Assembly: GCA_905250115.1 (NCBI GenBank)
Contig: CAJNOI010000012.1
Location: 930,088 to 994,087 of the forward strand
From: Adineta steineri
Taxonomy: Eukaryota; Rotifera; Eurotatoria; Adinetida; Adinetidae
Length of the DNA stretch: 64,000 nt
Direction of reading: 5' to 3'
This document shows positions 12,844 to 22,977 of the stretch, in pieces. A program made the position numbers and the translations under genes. Below the pieces are notes generated by a model. That model was not told where the DNA came from. It saw only the letters and a list, made by a program, of their open reading frames with translations, and searched no databases. Numbering within the stretch: position 1 is the stretch's first letter; each line of letters starts with the position of its first letter.

Positions 12844-13208
12844 TAGGAAAAGAACTGCTTATTTATTTTTTGTTGAAATAAAATTTAGTTTTTGAAATGT
12901 TAGACATATCTTAATTGTATGAGAGATAATAACTTGGTTGATTACAATTTTCTCTGATGTGAATGGAGATATAGAACAAATAAAAAGTTGTTTGTACTGA
13001 TGAATAATATTTTTTTTCTTCCTTCCATTAAAATATAAATTTAGTTACACTGAGGTACATGAGTGCAACATTCAATCATTTTTCTTTTAAACGAGACAGT
13101 TGTTGTTAAGGTAGAAAAAAAATCGAGTTAGCTTTATTTGAAAAAGAAAATACACAATATAGCATGAATAGAAAATAGTTTAAATTGTTTATGTATAAGA
13201 TAATATTT

Positions 13209-13397
13209 TTAATTTTGAGGTCTATCTGTCATACTAGCTGTGACCAGGGTCTCAGATGGTGCAGTTTCATTTTGAGATGATGTAGCACCACCAGCAGCTG
13301 GTGGACGAGAAGGTGATTGTTCGATAGCAGCTTCAACTAATTCACTTGTTTTACCAGGTGTACTAATTTTATGTTGGTCCATAGCTGATGATGACAT
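13209..13397 (-). CDS. Small hydrophilic protein, unknown
   Basis: A 62-residue reading frame starts at the ATG at 13395-13397 (MSSSAMDQHKISTPGK); an in-frame ATG at 13445 would add 16 residues. It is rich in Ser, Ala, Glu, Pro and Thr, without cysteines or hydrophobic segments, so probably disordered. Its base composition is more GC-rich than the flanks. Synonymous-looking codon choice resembles the neighbouring genes. A TATATAAG sequence lies on the same strand about 90 bp upstream. I do not recognise a family. It might be one exon of a larger gene. Confidence 0.45.
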   Translation of the reverse strand: MSSSAMDQHKISTPGKTSELVEAAIEQSPSRPPAAGGATSSQNETAPSETLVTASMTDRPQN

Positions 13398-13487
13398 GAT
13401 TGTTTGTTCGAAGTATTGAGTATAAGACTGTTGTATCTTTAACAATGAATGAATGAATAAATAAAAAAACTTTTTCTTCTTCTCTTT

Positions 13488-13495
13488 CTTATATA
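13488..13495 (-). promoter_or_regulatory. TATA-box-like site (TATATAAG)
   Basis: On the minus strand TATATAAG stands about 90 bp before the ATG of the small 62-residue frame, a reasonable distance for a TATA promoter with a short leader. In AT-rich DNA such a motif can arise by chance. Confidence 0.3.
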
Positions 13496-13497
13496 GT

Positions 13498-14501
13498 AAC
13501 GAGAAAAAACGTTCGAGAATAGTATAAAAATCACCCTTTTTTTTCTTTCTGTTCCTTTATCGACTAAATATTTCTTCCATTTTCGAAATTTTTCTAATTC
13601 TTTTTTTTAAAAACAAAATTAATCATTTTTATCAAATTAAATGTGAATAATAATGATCACAATGAATATTGCGCATGTTCTTTTACTTAAATCTTAGACT
13701 AAATAATTTTTTTAAAGGACTATATCATTAAAATTAAAATCATGAAAATGCATATACGTAGATTAATCTTATCATCTATTACGATGCTAATTATAACTCT
13801 TGTAAATTCATAGTATACAAGATATTAGCGGATAGATATATATTTTACTTTTAAATCTAAAACAAAAGTTTCATTTAATAGTGCAGTGAAATATGAAAAA
13901 TATAAAAACATGGATCAACAAAAATATCGTCTCAGTTTCAAGCTGTTGTTTTCATTCGAAGGAATGAACGATAAAAAATGCCATTCAATAGATTCTCTTG
14001 ACAATCTACTCATTTTGACCGAATGCTTCGGTAGATTACCCTTTAAGTTTTGTTCCAGTAGAGGATACAACGTAATTAAATGAAGTCAATCTAAATGTGA
14101 CATTTTGAATAAAATTTTAGAGAAATCCCTGTAGCTAAAAACTCATCGATGTATTATGCATTTTTATTATATGTATACTTCAATACTTATGATTTACACT
14201 CAGAGTACGATAGCGTATTGTCCTTTAAAAAAGGATTTATGCTTAATCCATCTTTACACTTGTTTTTGTTAAATCATAGTTGAATATATTACTTTATTCA
14301 AATCTGATTAACAAAAACATATACTCTGTTTTATTTGCTTTAATCTTCAACAGCAATATAGGCATGACATATTCAAAGTTTTCAGTATTTAAATATCATT
14401 TGTATGTTATTGAAAGAAAAAGAAGCGATTCCATACAGTGAGATAGTATACTTTATTTGTGTCATATATTTACAAGAGAAAAATAAGATATTGAATACTG
14501 A
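13498..14501. other. Intergenic, no gene seen
   Basis: About 1 kb upstream of the tail-collar gene. One 65-codon frame (13886-14083) has no homology that I recognise, no good context and ordinary flank composition, so I do not call it. Confidence 0.5.
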
Positions 14502-16760
14502 ATGATGTTATATTCTATATATTATCTTATTGTTCTCGTTTTTATTAATATTAATGCCAAGAATGATACTAACGATGTATTATATCAATCTGTGATAAAA
14601 ATGAAATTAGCTCACCAGAATAATACAACGAACTTGTCGTCTGTTCCTCGTCTAGGTATATTTGATCAATTAACAGATTATACTTTGGGTCTCATCGATG
14701 GATTACAACCAGAATCATCAGTAAAGGAAACCATTGGTAATGTTGTTTTTAATGTTCATCATTTTACTCAATTTCTCTTCGATGGTAATCACGTATACAT
14801 ATATAGTCCAAAGAAAAATGAAGAAAATACTCATGAACCTCAAAAATGGACATTTTTCTATGTACCTATTTTACAACCAGTACAATCATCATTAATTTTA
14901 CCTTGGGTGTCAATTAATAAGCTTGAAGTACGTGTTCGTCTTGCTCTAGGCTCATCCAGAGTAGAAGAAGCTGCACGTCAAGCTATTAGTAATCAATTGG
15001 ATCGCGAAATAACTCAAAAGTATTCAAAATCATGGGTCATTGCTCCATTAATGCTTGATTCTCTTTCAGCTTATATTGTTACAGTAGGTTCAATACCAGT
15101 TCCAGGTGTCGTACCATTTCATATTGATAATCCAAATTCTAATACTATTACTTTTCGTTTTGTTTGTGTAACTAAAGAAGCTGCTCTAGCTGTTGCTGCT
15201 GGTTTACTTATTGGAGATTTTGATATTGAAGTTTCACTTCATTTTTCTGGTATGCATCGTGTTCGAATGAATATGATGACGATTACATCTACTCAATTTC
15301 AATCAGTTTTAACTAAAACAATAGCAGATGGAGGTGGAACAAATTCAACATATATTCATCGTGATCAAGCATCAAATTTTCTTGCAAAATATATGACTAA
15401 TGTTAAAAAAATTATTTATATTGAAGATTCAAATGTTAATACATCGATATTATCTCATGGTTTACAAGAACAACTTAGTACTCTATTTCAAGATGGTATT
15501 ACCAATGCTAAAGAAATATCTATTCAAGCTGATGCTTATGGTCAAATATGGCAATCATCTGATCTTAGTCCTGATCGTATAACTAATGAGATGAGTAACA
15601 TATTTACATTTAATAAAACTGAAACAGAAAAACATAATAATAAACAGAATTACTATTCAATAAATCAACGTAAAGATTGTCCTCTACCAATGTATATTCA
15701 ATTAGATGCATGTATAAGAATACTTCTTATAACTTGTAATACTAATAGAAATGAAGGATATGAACCAACTTCATATAGTGCTGTTTCAGAATCAGATATT
15801 CAAAAAGCTGCTTCACAAGTATCTATAGAAGGTATTTGGGAAGGTACAAAATTTATACCAAAATCATTTCAAGTTTACAAACTAATCGATATAGTAAATC
15901 GATTAGAGGTAGCCGTTATTGCTAAGCAACTTCTAGCTGAAAAAACAAATGGAGCTGTAATTCGAAGAGTCAGTGCTACGACATCATTATCGAATGTATT
16001 GAATCTTTTTACATCATTAGATAATGCAACCCTATTTGAATCATTAGAAAATACAAGTATTCTTTCATTATTAAACAATGCAAATTTATTTACATCATCC
16101 GATGATGACAATTCAGTTACATCTACAAATAACCAGAATTCTCTTATCGGTGAAATTAAACTTTATGCCGGTTCGTCTCCTCCTCCTGCCCCATGGCTTC
16201 TATGTGATGGTTCGATTGTTTCACGTTCAGAATATCCACAACTTTTCTCCGTTATCGGTACAAAATATGGCAGAGGGAACAATTTAAATACTTTTCAATT
16301 ACCTGATCTACGTGGTCGAGTACCTATTGGAGTTGATGTTGAACAATTACGTATTAATGATGCCAAAGATATTGGTATATCTGGTGGTCAATCTACTCAT
16401 ACATTAACAGTCGAACAATTACCATCACATACACATGATTCAGGTACATTAGAAAATACATACAATGGACAACATACACATTCGATACATGATCCTGGTC
16501 ACAATCATGGTGGTTTTACTAGTACATATGCAGTTCCATCTTCATTTACAAATGATTATGGAGAATACAATTATAAAATGAGTGGTTATCGACAATGGCA
16601 AGCATATACAATTCCAACATCATTAACTCAAATTTCACTTTATTCCAATGGTAATCATACTCATCAATTAACAGGTCATTCAGGTACAGTTGGAGAAGAT
16701 AAATCATTTTCGATTTTACCTCCATTTCAAACATTCTATTATGTCATTTATGCTGACTAA
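14502..16760 (+). CDS. Secreted protein with C-terminal phage tail-collar domain
   Basis: One uninterrupted 752-codon frame, the longest intronless gene here. Residues 1-19 form a signal peptide (hydrophobic LYSIYYLIVLVFI, then INA/K). About residues 25-540 are an unrecognised region with several long amphipathic segments and no cysteine-rich pattern. From about residue 547 a phage tail-collar domain (Pfam 'Tail_Collar', as in microcystin-dependent proteins) is clear: GEIKLYAGSSPPPAPWLLCDG, then a YPQLFSVIGTKYG motif, then TFQLPDLRGRVPIG. It is followed by the His-rich QLPSHTHDSG and HTHSIHDPGHNHGG tract and a C-terminal SILPPFQTFYYVIYA. This end is diagnostic of phage and bacterial tail fibre proteins. 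A eukaryotic signal peptide, host-like codon use and an AATAAA at about 16797 suggest it is a resident, expressed gene. Its role is unknown; binding to surfaces or glycans is a guess. Confidence 0.9.
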   Translation: MMLYSIYYLIVLVFININAKNDTNDVLYQSVIKMKLAHQNNTTNLSSVPRLGIFDQLTDYTLGLIDGLQPESSVKETIGNVVFNVHHFTQFLFDGNHVYIYSPKKNEENTHEPQKWTFFYVPILQPVQSSLILPWVSINKLEVRVRLALGSSRVEEAARQAISNQLDREITQKYSKSWVIAPLMLDSLSAYIVTVGSIPVPGVVPFHIDNPNSNTITFRFVCVTKEAALAVAAGLLIGDFDIEVSLHFSGMHRVRMNMMTITSTQFQSVLTKTIADGGGTNSTYIHRDQASNFLAKYMTNVKKIIYIEDSNVNTSILSHGLQEQLSTLFQDGITNAKEISIQADAYGQIWQSSDLSPDRITNEMSNIFTFNKTETEKHNNKQNYYSINQRKDCPLPMYIQLDACIRILLITCNTNRNEGYEPTSYSAVSESDIQKAASQVSIEGIWEGTKFIPKSFQVYKLIDIVNRLEVAVIAKQLLAEKTNGAVIRRVSATTSLSNVLNLFTSLDNATLFESLENTSILSLLNNANLFTSSDDDNSVTSTNNQNSLIGEIKLYAGSSPPPAPWLLCDGSIVSRSEYPQLFSVIGTKYGRGNNLNTFQLPDLRGRVPIGVDVEQLRINDAKDIGISGGQSTHTLTVEQLPSHTHDSGTLENTYNGQHTHSIHDPGHNHGGFTSTYAVPSSFTNDYGEYNYKMSGYRQWQAYTIPTSLTQISLYSNGNHTHQLTGHSGTVGEDKSFSILPPFQTFYYVIYAD

Positions 16761-16843
16761 CAATTTTCTTTTCTTTTTACATATTTATTAATTTCATAAT
16801 AAATAAAAATATTCTGATTTTTATATACATTTCATATCACTAT

Positions 16844-18048
16844 TTAATTACTAAAACCCCAAAAAGCAGTTGGCAAATTTTGTACATCTCTTGCACGTTT
16901 AACAAATGATGTAAATGATGACACACAATTACCGATAAAATAATTCGCATGTGCTAACATTGCTACATCAATAATAGGTAACCATGGATCAAGATGTTTA
17001 ACATGTACACGTTGTGCTGATAAATATTCTTGAATTTCTTTAATCATGGGTCGTTTATCAGTTGCAACATAAATATTATGTATACGTGTACGAAGAATAA
17101 TATTTTTTAATAAACGTAAAATATCATTATCAGATGGATAACATATTTTATGAGTAACATATGTATGTGTTGAAGATGGAAGATCTAAACATTGTGGTGA
17201 AGCCATATATGAACGAGATTTATATGATTCAACATCAGCACAAGCTTTTTCCCAATCATTATCATTTCGTAGATGAATTCCTATAGAATTATAAAAATAA
17301 TATATTTTTATTCAAAAATTTCGTTTCTCTACCGATATAAGGTGTATTATTAAATAGATTTTGTTGATATTGTTGAACTTCATTTATAATTGTATTTGAC
17401 CAATTCATATATTTTTGTAAATAACGATATTGAGCTTTCATTGGAAATGGAGCTGGTGCACCTTTTAAAGCTATAACAGGATAACGATCTGATGAATATA
17501 ATTTGTTCCATTGATCAATTGAATTAGAATCATAATTAAGATTATGTGCGACTGTATCAACAAAATCAATATGCAATTCATTCCAAAATGGTCCAAATGG
17601 ATTTCCTTCTTTCATTTTACATTCAGATTTTGGTTTATTATTTGGTAACCAACAAAAACCAATGCGAGATTCCGGTGGCCATACATGAGGAGCAAGTTCT
17701 TGCATAAAATCTTGAGCATCAATTACACGATGATAAGCACGAAGAGATTCAATTTGAAACCATTCAGAATACGGAACATTCTTATTTGTTCGCAACTAAA
17801 ACATTTTTACAAAAGTTACCAACTATAAACAAGTATTTGATACATACAGGTGGAACAATTAATGTTCGATTTAATAATTTTGCAAATGCTAAACCACCAA
17901 GAAAATGTTCAACTTGATTTCCTAATCGTCCCATACATAAACAAAAAGTAATATAACCATTTGGATCAATTTCATATTGTGATTCTTCTGTTTTGACTAC
18001 AGAAATCAATAATAAAGATGCAATAATACTAAACACAAATAAACTCAT
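16844..18048 (-). CDS. POFUT1: GDP-fucose protein O-fucosyltransferase 1
   Basis: Three exons (17848-18048, 17333-17795, 16844-17280) give 366 residues in phase. There is an N-terminal signal peptide ([17 protein letters not shown]). POFUT1 transfers fucose from GDP-fucose to Ser/Thr of EGF repeats, notably on Notch, in the endoplasmic reticulum. Recognisable family motifs are [26 protein letters not shown], the [10 protein letters not shown] and FMQELAP segment, [18 protein letters not shown]..., the nucleotide-sugar site [14 protein letters not shown] (the human enzyme has GIHLRIGSDWKNAC), YVATDK and the [16 protein letters not shown] motif near the C terminus. The GIHLR motif becomes complete only after joining exons 2 and 3. 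No KDEL-like retention signal is visible at the end (WGFSN), unlike the RDEF of the human protein. It is convergent with the tail-collar gene. Confidence 0.95.
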
Positions 18049-18716
18049 CTAGACTATATGGAGAAAATAAGTATATATATGCACGTGAAGAATATAAATA
18101 ATAACGTGTTTGCATACAAAACGACAACAGGAAAGAGAAAGTGAGAAAAAAGGGTTTTTTTTTATTCGCTTACATACTCGAATATAATGGAAAACACTTC
18201 CATTTAAAATAACTTCTAATTGATTCAATCTATATGAAATAGTTAGTATACTTAGTGAACTGATTAGATTAATAGTATTGGTCTATATCTTTATTTGCTA
18301 AAGACAAACTTAATCAATTCTTGACTGACATGTTGAACGTAAATTTGTATAAATATATGTGTTTCTTATCTTCTATAAATAGCGACATCTTTTATATGTA
18401 GAATTTAATTTAAAACTAAATTTTCTATTTTTATTAATCAAATATGAACTACTAGTTTACATTATTTCAAATTCTTAGAGATTTTGATAGATATATATGG
18501 TAAGATATCAGTGAAGGTTTGTTGCTAGTAACTATAACAAAAATTATGTGTAAATGATTGACAATTACTATGTAAAATCGCCTTTATTATTTTTAAGATG
18601 TTTATAGAAAAATTGAATCAGTTTTTTTTTGCATTTATAATTCTTCTGCATTTTGTATTAATAATTATTTGTAGATATTCATTGACAAAAAGGCGATTTA
18701 ATATTTTAGATTGAGC
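18049..18716. other. Divergent intergenic region POFUT1/CFAP58
   Basis: About 670 bp, AT-rich, holding the two divergent promoters. An ATATTTTAG lies 7 nt before the CFAP58 start codon and could be a trans-splice acceptor. Nothing else was seen. Confidence 0.5.
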
Positions 18717-21700
18717 ATGTCGGAAGGCCATCATACACCTGATCATGGTGCTCCTTCTGGTATAGCATCTACCGATGCAGATTCTAATAAAAAACCGTCA
18801 GGTGTGCCACGGCCAGCTTTTGATGACAGCACTCTTCAAGTTATGGAAGATGAGTTTCAAGTATATATTTCATTTTTTATTTTCTCAATAAAATTTCATA
18901 AATTATTTTTTATAGACTGTGCTTAATGAGCTTGTTGGTGGTGATCGAAGTTTAGATAAATTTCGTACAGAATATGAAAAACTTCATAAAGCTTTACTAA
19001 AATCACACGATAGTGAAAAACGATTGATGCAAAAATGTCGAGAACTAAATTCCGAACTTGTCACAAATTCTGCTAAAGTACAGGCAGCTATGAAATTAAG
19101 TGAAGAAGATAAAAGTGCTATTAACTCATTACAAAAAGAAATTGAAAAAGCATGGAAAATGGTTGATGCTGCTCATGAAAAAGAACAGCGAGCAAAGGAA
19201 ACGATACAAAGTTTAAGAATCGAAATTAATAATTTGAGTAATCTAATCGAACAAGGAGCAGGTATGAATAAATACAAAATGTATATAATCAATTTCATTA
19301 ACAACAAAAAAAAAATATTTAATCAATTCATACATTGGATCTAATATACATTTCGATAGTGCTTTGATTGAATCTCTAATATTAAAATTGCTATACTAAT
19401 TTTATTCATTACTTATGCTAATAACCGATAAAAATAACAAAACCATGCATCCTGCTAATGTACGCTTTTGGGCATACTATTTGAAAATTCTTATTTTTCT
19501 TAACTACTGCATTACATATCTATCTGAAAGCATAGATTTTGACATACTTAATATATACCAAATCTTAATTAGTAAAATAAGATTTTTATAATTCAGTTAT
19601 AGAATTTGCTATAAATTTATCGTATGATACGTGACTTTAATTTCAAGGTCGAAACATAAAGAATACACAACTTTCTGTGGACTAGAAAAAGATATCATCG
19701 TCATGTCATATATATGATCTTCTCAATGTATGAATCAAAATGATTGACATATTCTACTATCTGATTCGGATACAATCTTGATGTTAATTGTGAAGAAGAG
19801 AAAAAAAGAATCTATTTACATTAAAAGTATACATCCAAGCCATAACTCAACTTATACTCAATCATAGATTGGTATTAACAAAGCTTTACTAGATATTGGA
19901 ACCATCATTTTCTTTTTCAATAATAATATCTTTGCAAGCTTTTAAATATCAACACTAATACGCTTCATGAATATAAATTGAAATATAGAATTAACTATAG
20001 CTATGAATTAATAATTTTTAAATCTCAAACTAACAAATATCAGTAGAATCATATATGATATAGAAATAACATTTATTCGTTGTTTTTCCCCAGGAATGAG
20101 TGTTGGTCAAGAACAAGATGTAAATGATTTAATGAATGTTCGTGCTGAACTAACACAAGAACGTGATAAATTATTAAATGATATAACACAATTACGTCGT
20201 GATCTCGATAATAGTGCATTTAAACAAAATGATCTAGAAAAACAAATTCAAGAATCAAATGAACAAATTGCTTCTTTACAAGAAAAAATAACACAAACTA
20301 AAAATGATAATGCAAAAGAAGCGAAAAAACGAGTGTGTATTATATTATCTTTGTAATTTTATTTTATTTCGTGTTTCTTTTCTTAGGAACAACTTGAACT
20401 TGAATTAAAAACTGGTAAACAAAATTTAGATTTACGAAATGCTGAATTTAAAGCACAAACAACACAATTTGATGTTCAACAACAAGAATTAAAAAAAGCT
20501 CAACAAACTTTACGACAATTAAAAGATGATAATGTACGTTTAACAAAAGAAAATCAAATTCTTCAAGTTCGTCTTGATAATTCTCGTACACAATTTACTG
20601 AACTTGTTACAACAAATGAAAAACTTGCAAATGATTGTGCACGTCGTGTTATTGAATTAAAAGAAAAAGAAGATGAACTTGTACAATTACGTAAAGAACG
20701 TGATAGTGAACAAAAACGAAAAGATCATGTTGAAAAACGTTTACGACAAGTTGAAGATTCATTGGGTGAAATTGAACAACAACGTGAACGTTACCGTGCA
20801 ACTCAAACAGCAATGGAACAAGAAATTGATGATTTTAAAAAAATACAAGATGAAAATCGAAGACACGTCGATAAATTAACACGTGAACGTGAACAATTAA
20901 ATAAAACATGTCAAAAATTAGTTGCTGATAATCAAAAACAAAATGATCAAGTTGCAAATATTAATCAATCGAAACGAACTTTAGAACAAGACATAACAAA
21001 TTATAAAGATGAAGCTGCTAAACAACGAAAAATTATTCTTAAAATGGAAAAAGAACGAGATCGGTAATTAATTATTTTCTCCTACAGATAAAATTAACTA
21101 AGGTTTATGTAAGATTGACGGCGTGGGTGTCTCTTCTTTCAACCCACACCCCACCGCACCCAGACCCAGATGCACAGCGCATCTCGCCCACACTTACCCA
21201 CAACCCATCTCACCCACACTCGCACCGCACCCAAACCCAACCCACCCACATCCCATCGCACCCAAACCCAACCCGCCCACACCCCACCACACCCAAACCC
21301 AACATGCCCATACCTCAAAATGCCCACACCCACCCTATTAAATCATCCTTTCTATCAACTAAAACTCTCATTGATTTTGTTTCATATTTTTCATTTCTTT
21401 TTTTTTTAATTAGTTATATAACTGAAGCTGGTCAATTAACAAGTCAAGTTCTTGCATTAATGGAAGAAGTTAAAAAGAAAGAACTTGAATTATTTGATCA
21501 AAAGAAAAAAATAGCTGAATCAGAAACTCGATTAAAACAACAACAAAATCTTTATGAAGCTGTTCGATCTGATCGAAATTTATATTCGAAAAATTTAATT
21601 GAATCTCAAGATGAAATAGGTGAAATGAAACGTAAATTGAAAATTATGAATCATCAAGTTGATCAATTAAAAGAAGAAATTCAAGGTAAAGAACAAGACT

Positions 21701-22925
21701 TAGTACGTGCACAAGCTGATCACGATAAAGTTAAAAAAGAAAAAGAACAATTAATTGCTAACGTTGAAAAATTGAAGAAAGAAGCAACAGAAACAGAAGA
21801 AGCTTATGCAAATCAACAAGCTGAATTTGAACGTTTAAATAAACAATTATCCGAAGCAAATGATGAACGTAAAAAACAAATGAAACAATTACAACAAGTA
21901 ATTTTAAATCAATATCTTAAATATACATATATTATTTATCATTTAGGTTATTGCTGAACGTGATGTTCTCGGCACACAACTTGTTCGTCGTAATGATGAA
22001 CTTGCTCTTCTATATGAAAAACTTAAAATTCAACAATCAACATTAAATAAAGGCGAACTTCAATACAAAGGTCGTCTTGAAGATTTACGTATATTAAAAT
22101 TAGAATTAAAAAAATTACGTCATGAAAAAGGTACTTTACAAGATAAAGTAGCTAATACAGATGATCTTAAACGTGAAGTATTTCATGTACAACGTGAATT
22201 ATTACGTGAACGTACACGTTGTCGTGCATTAGAAGAAGAATTAGAAAATCCAATGAATGTACATCGATGGAGAAAATTAGAAGGTAGTGATCCATCAACA
22301 TTTGAATTAATACAAAAAATTCAAATACTTCAAAAACGTTTAATACAAAAAACCGAAGAAGTTGTACAAAAAGAATTATTAATACAAGAAAAAGAAAAAT
22401 TATATGCTGAACTTAAACGTATTTTAGGTAGGGAATCAATTAAAATATAGATCATCTTTATGTTTATTCTCTTTTTTTTCCAGCTCGACAACCTGGTCCA
22501 GAAGTTGCTGAACAATTATCAATATATCAAGAAACATTAAAAGCTAAAACAAAACAATTGAAATCGTTAGCAAGTGAAGTTAATATGTATGAAAGTCAAA
22601 TTGATGATTATAAATATGAAATTGATAAACTTAATCGACAATTAACTGAAGTTCGTCAAAAATATTTTCTACAAAAGAAAAAAGAAACAATAACGAAAGA
22701 AAAAGAACGTCTTGCACAATTACAACAAATTACAACGACAGTAAATGGAATTACATTACAACAACCACCACCTGATCTTATTCAACCAAATCGATCAAAG
22801 TAAAGTTTATGAATTTTATTATTATTATTATTTATTTTCTTTTTTATCATAGTGATCAAGCACGTTTTACTGGTGGTGGCTTCAATCTTAAATCAATACC
22901 AAAACCATCGAGTGTTACTGCTTAA
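18717..22925 (+). CDS. CFAP58: Cilia- and flagella-associated protein 58
   Basis: Eight exons (18717-18860, 18916-19261, 20094-20332, 20387-21063, 21414-21897, 21947-22427, 22484-22799, 22853-22925) give 919 residues in phase. The protein is almost entirely coiled coil and matches CFAP58 along its whole length. Examples are KFRTEYEKLHKAL, KRLMQKCRELN, KEIEKAWKMVDAAHEKEQ, NYKDEAAKQRKIILKMEKERDRY, KQQQNLYEAVRSDRNLYSKN, LVRRNDELALLYEKLKIQQ, RTRCRALEEELENPMNVHRWRKLE, and the end FTGGGF. CFAP58 is an axonemal and centriolar protein needed for cilia and sperm flagella, which fits an animal moving by ciliary coronas. The start is the ATG at 18717, since there is no in-frame upstream ATG. Intron 2 is unusually long (832 bp). 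Intron 4 contains the C-rich telomere-like tract. Confidence 0.95.
21134..21340 (+). repeat. Interstitial C-rich telomere-like repeat in a CFAP58 intron
   Basis: Within the 350 bp fourth intron lies about 200 bp dominated by imperfect repeats of CCCACA, ACCCAAACCC and CCCACACC. The opposite strand reads TGTGGG-like. The reported telomeric repeat of Adineta vaga is TGTGGG (from memory). The tract is degenerate and its base composition differs sharply from the surrounding AT-rich gene. It is open in several frames only because it lacks A/T-rich stop codons. Confidence 0.6.
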
Positions 22926-22977
22926 TTTTTCTATGTTTTGCATTTTTTTTATAAATAAATAGAATAAAACTAATCAT

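Noticed and set aside
13886..14083. 65-codon plus-strand frame
   Set aside because: No family, promoter or splice partners; ordinary intergenic composition.
21115..21413. Open frames through the Pro/His/Thr-rich tract as CFAP58 coding sequence
   Set aside because: CFAP58 homology requires GAT-CG joined to T-TAT-ATA across this interval; the tract is intronic repeat.
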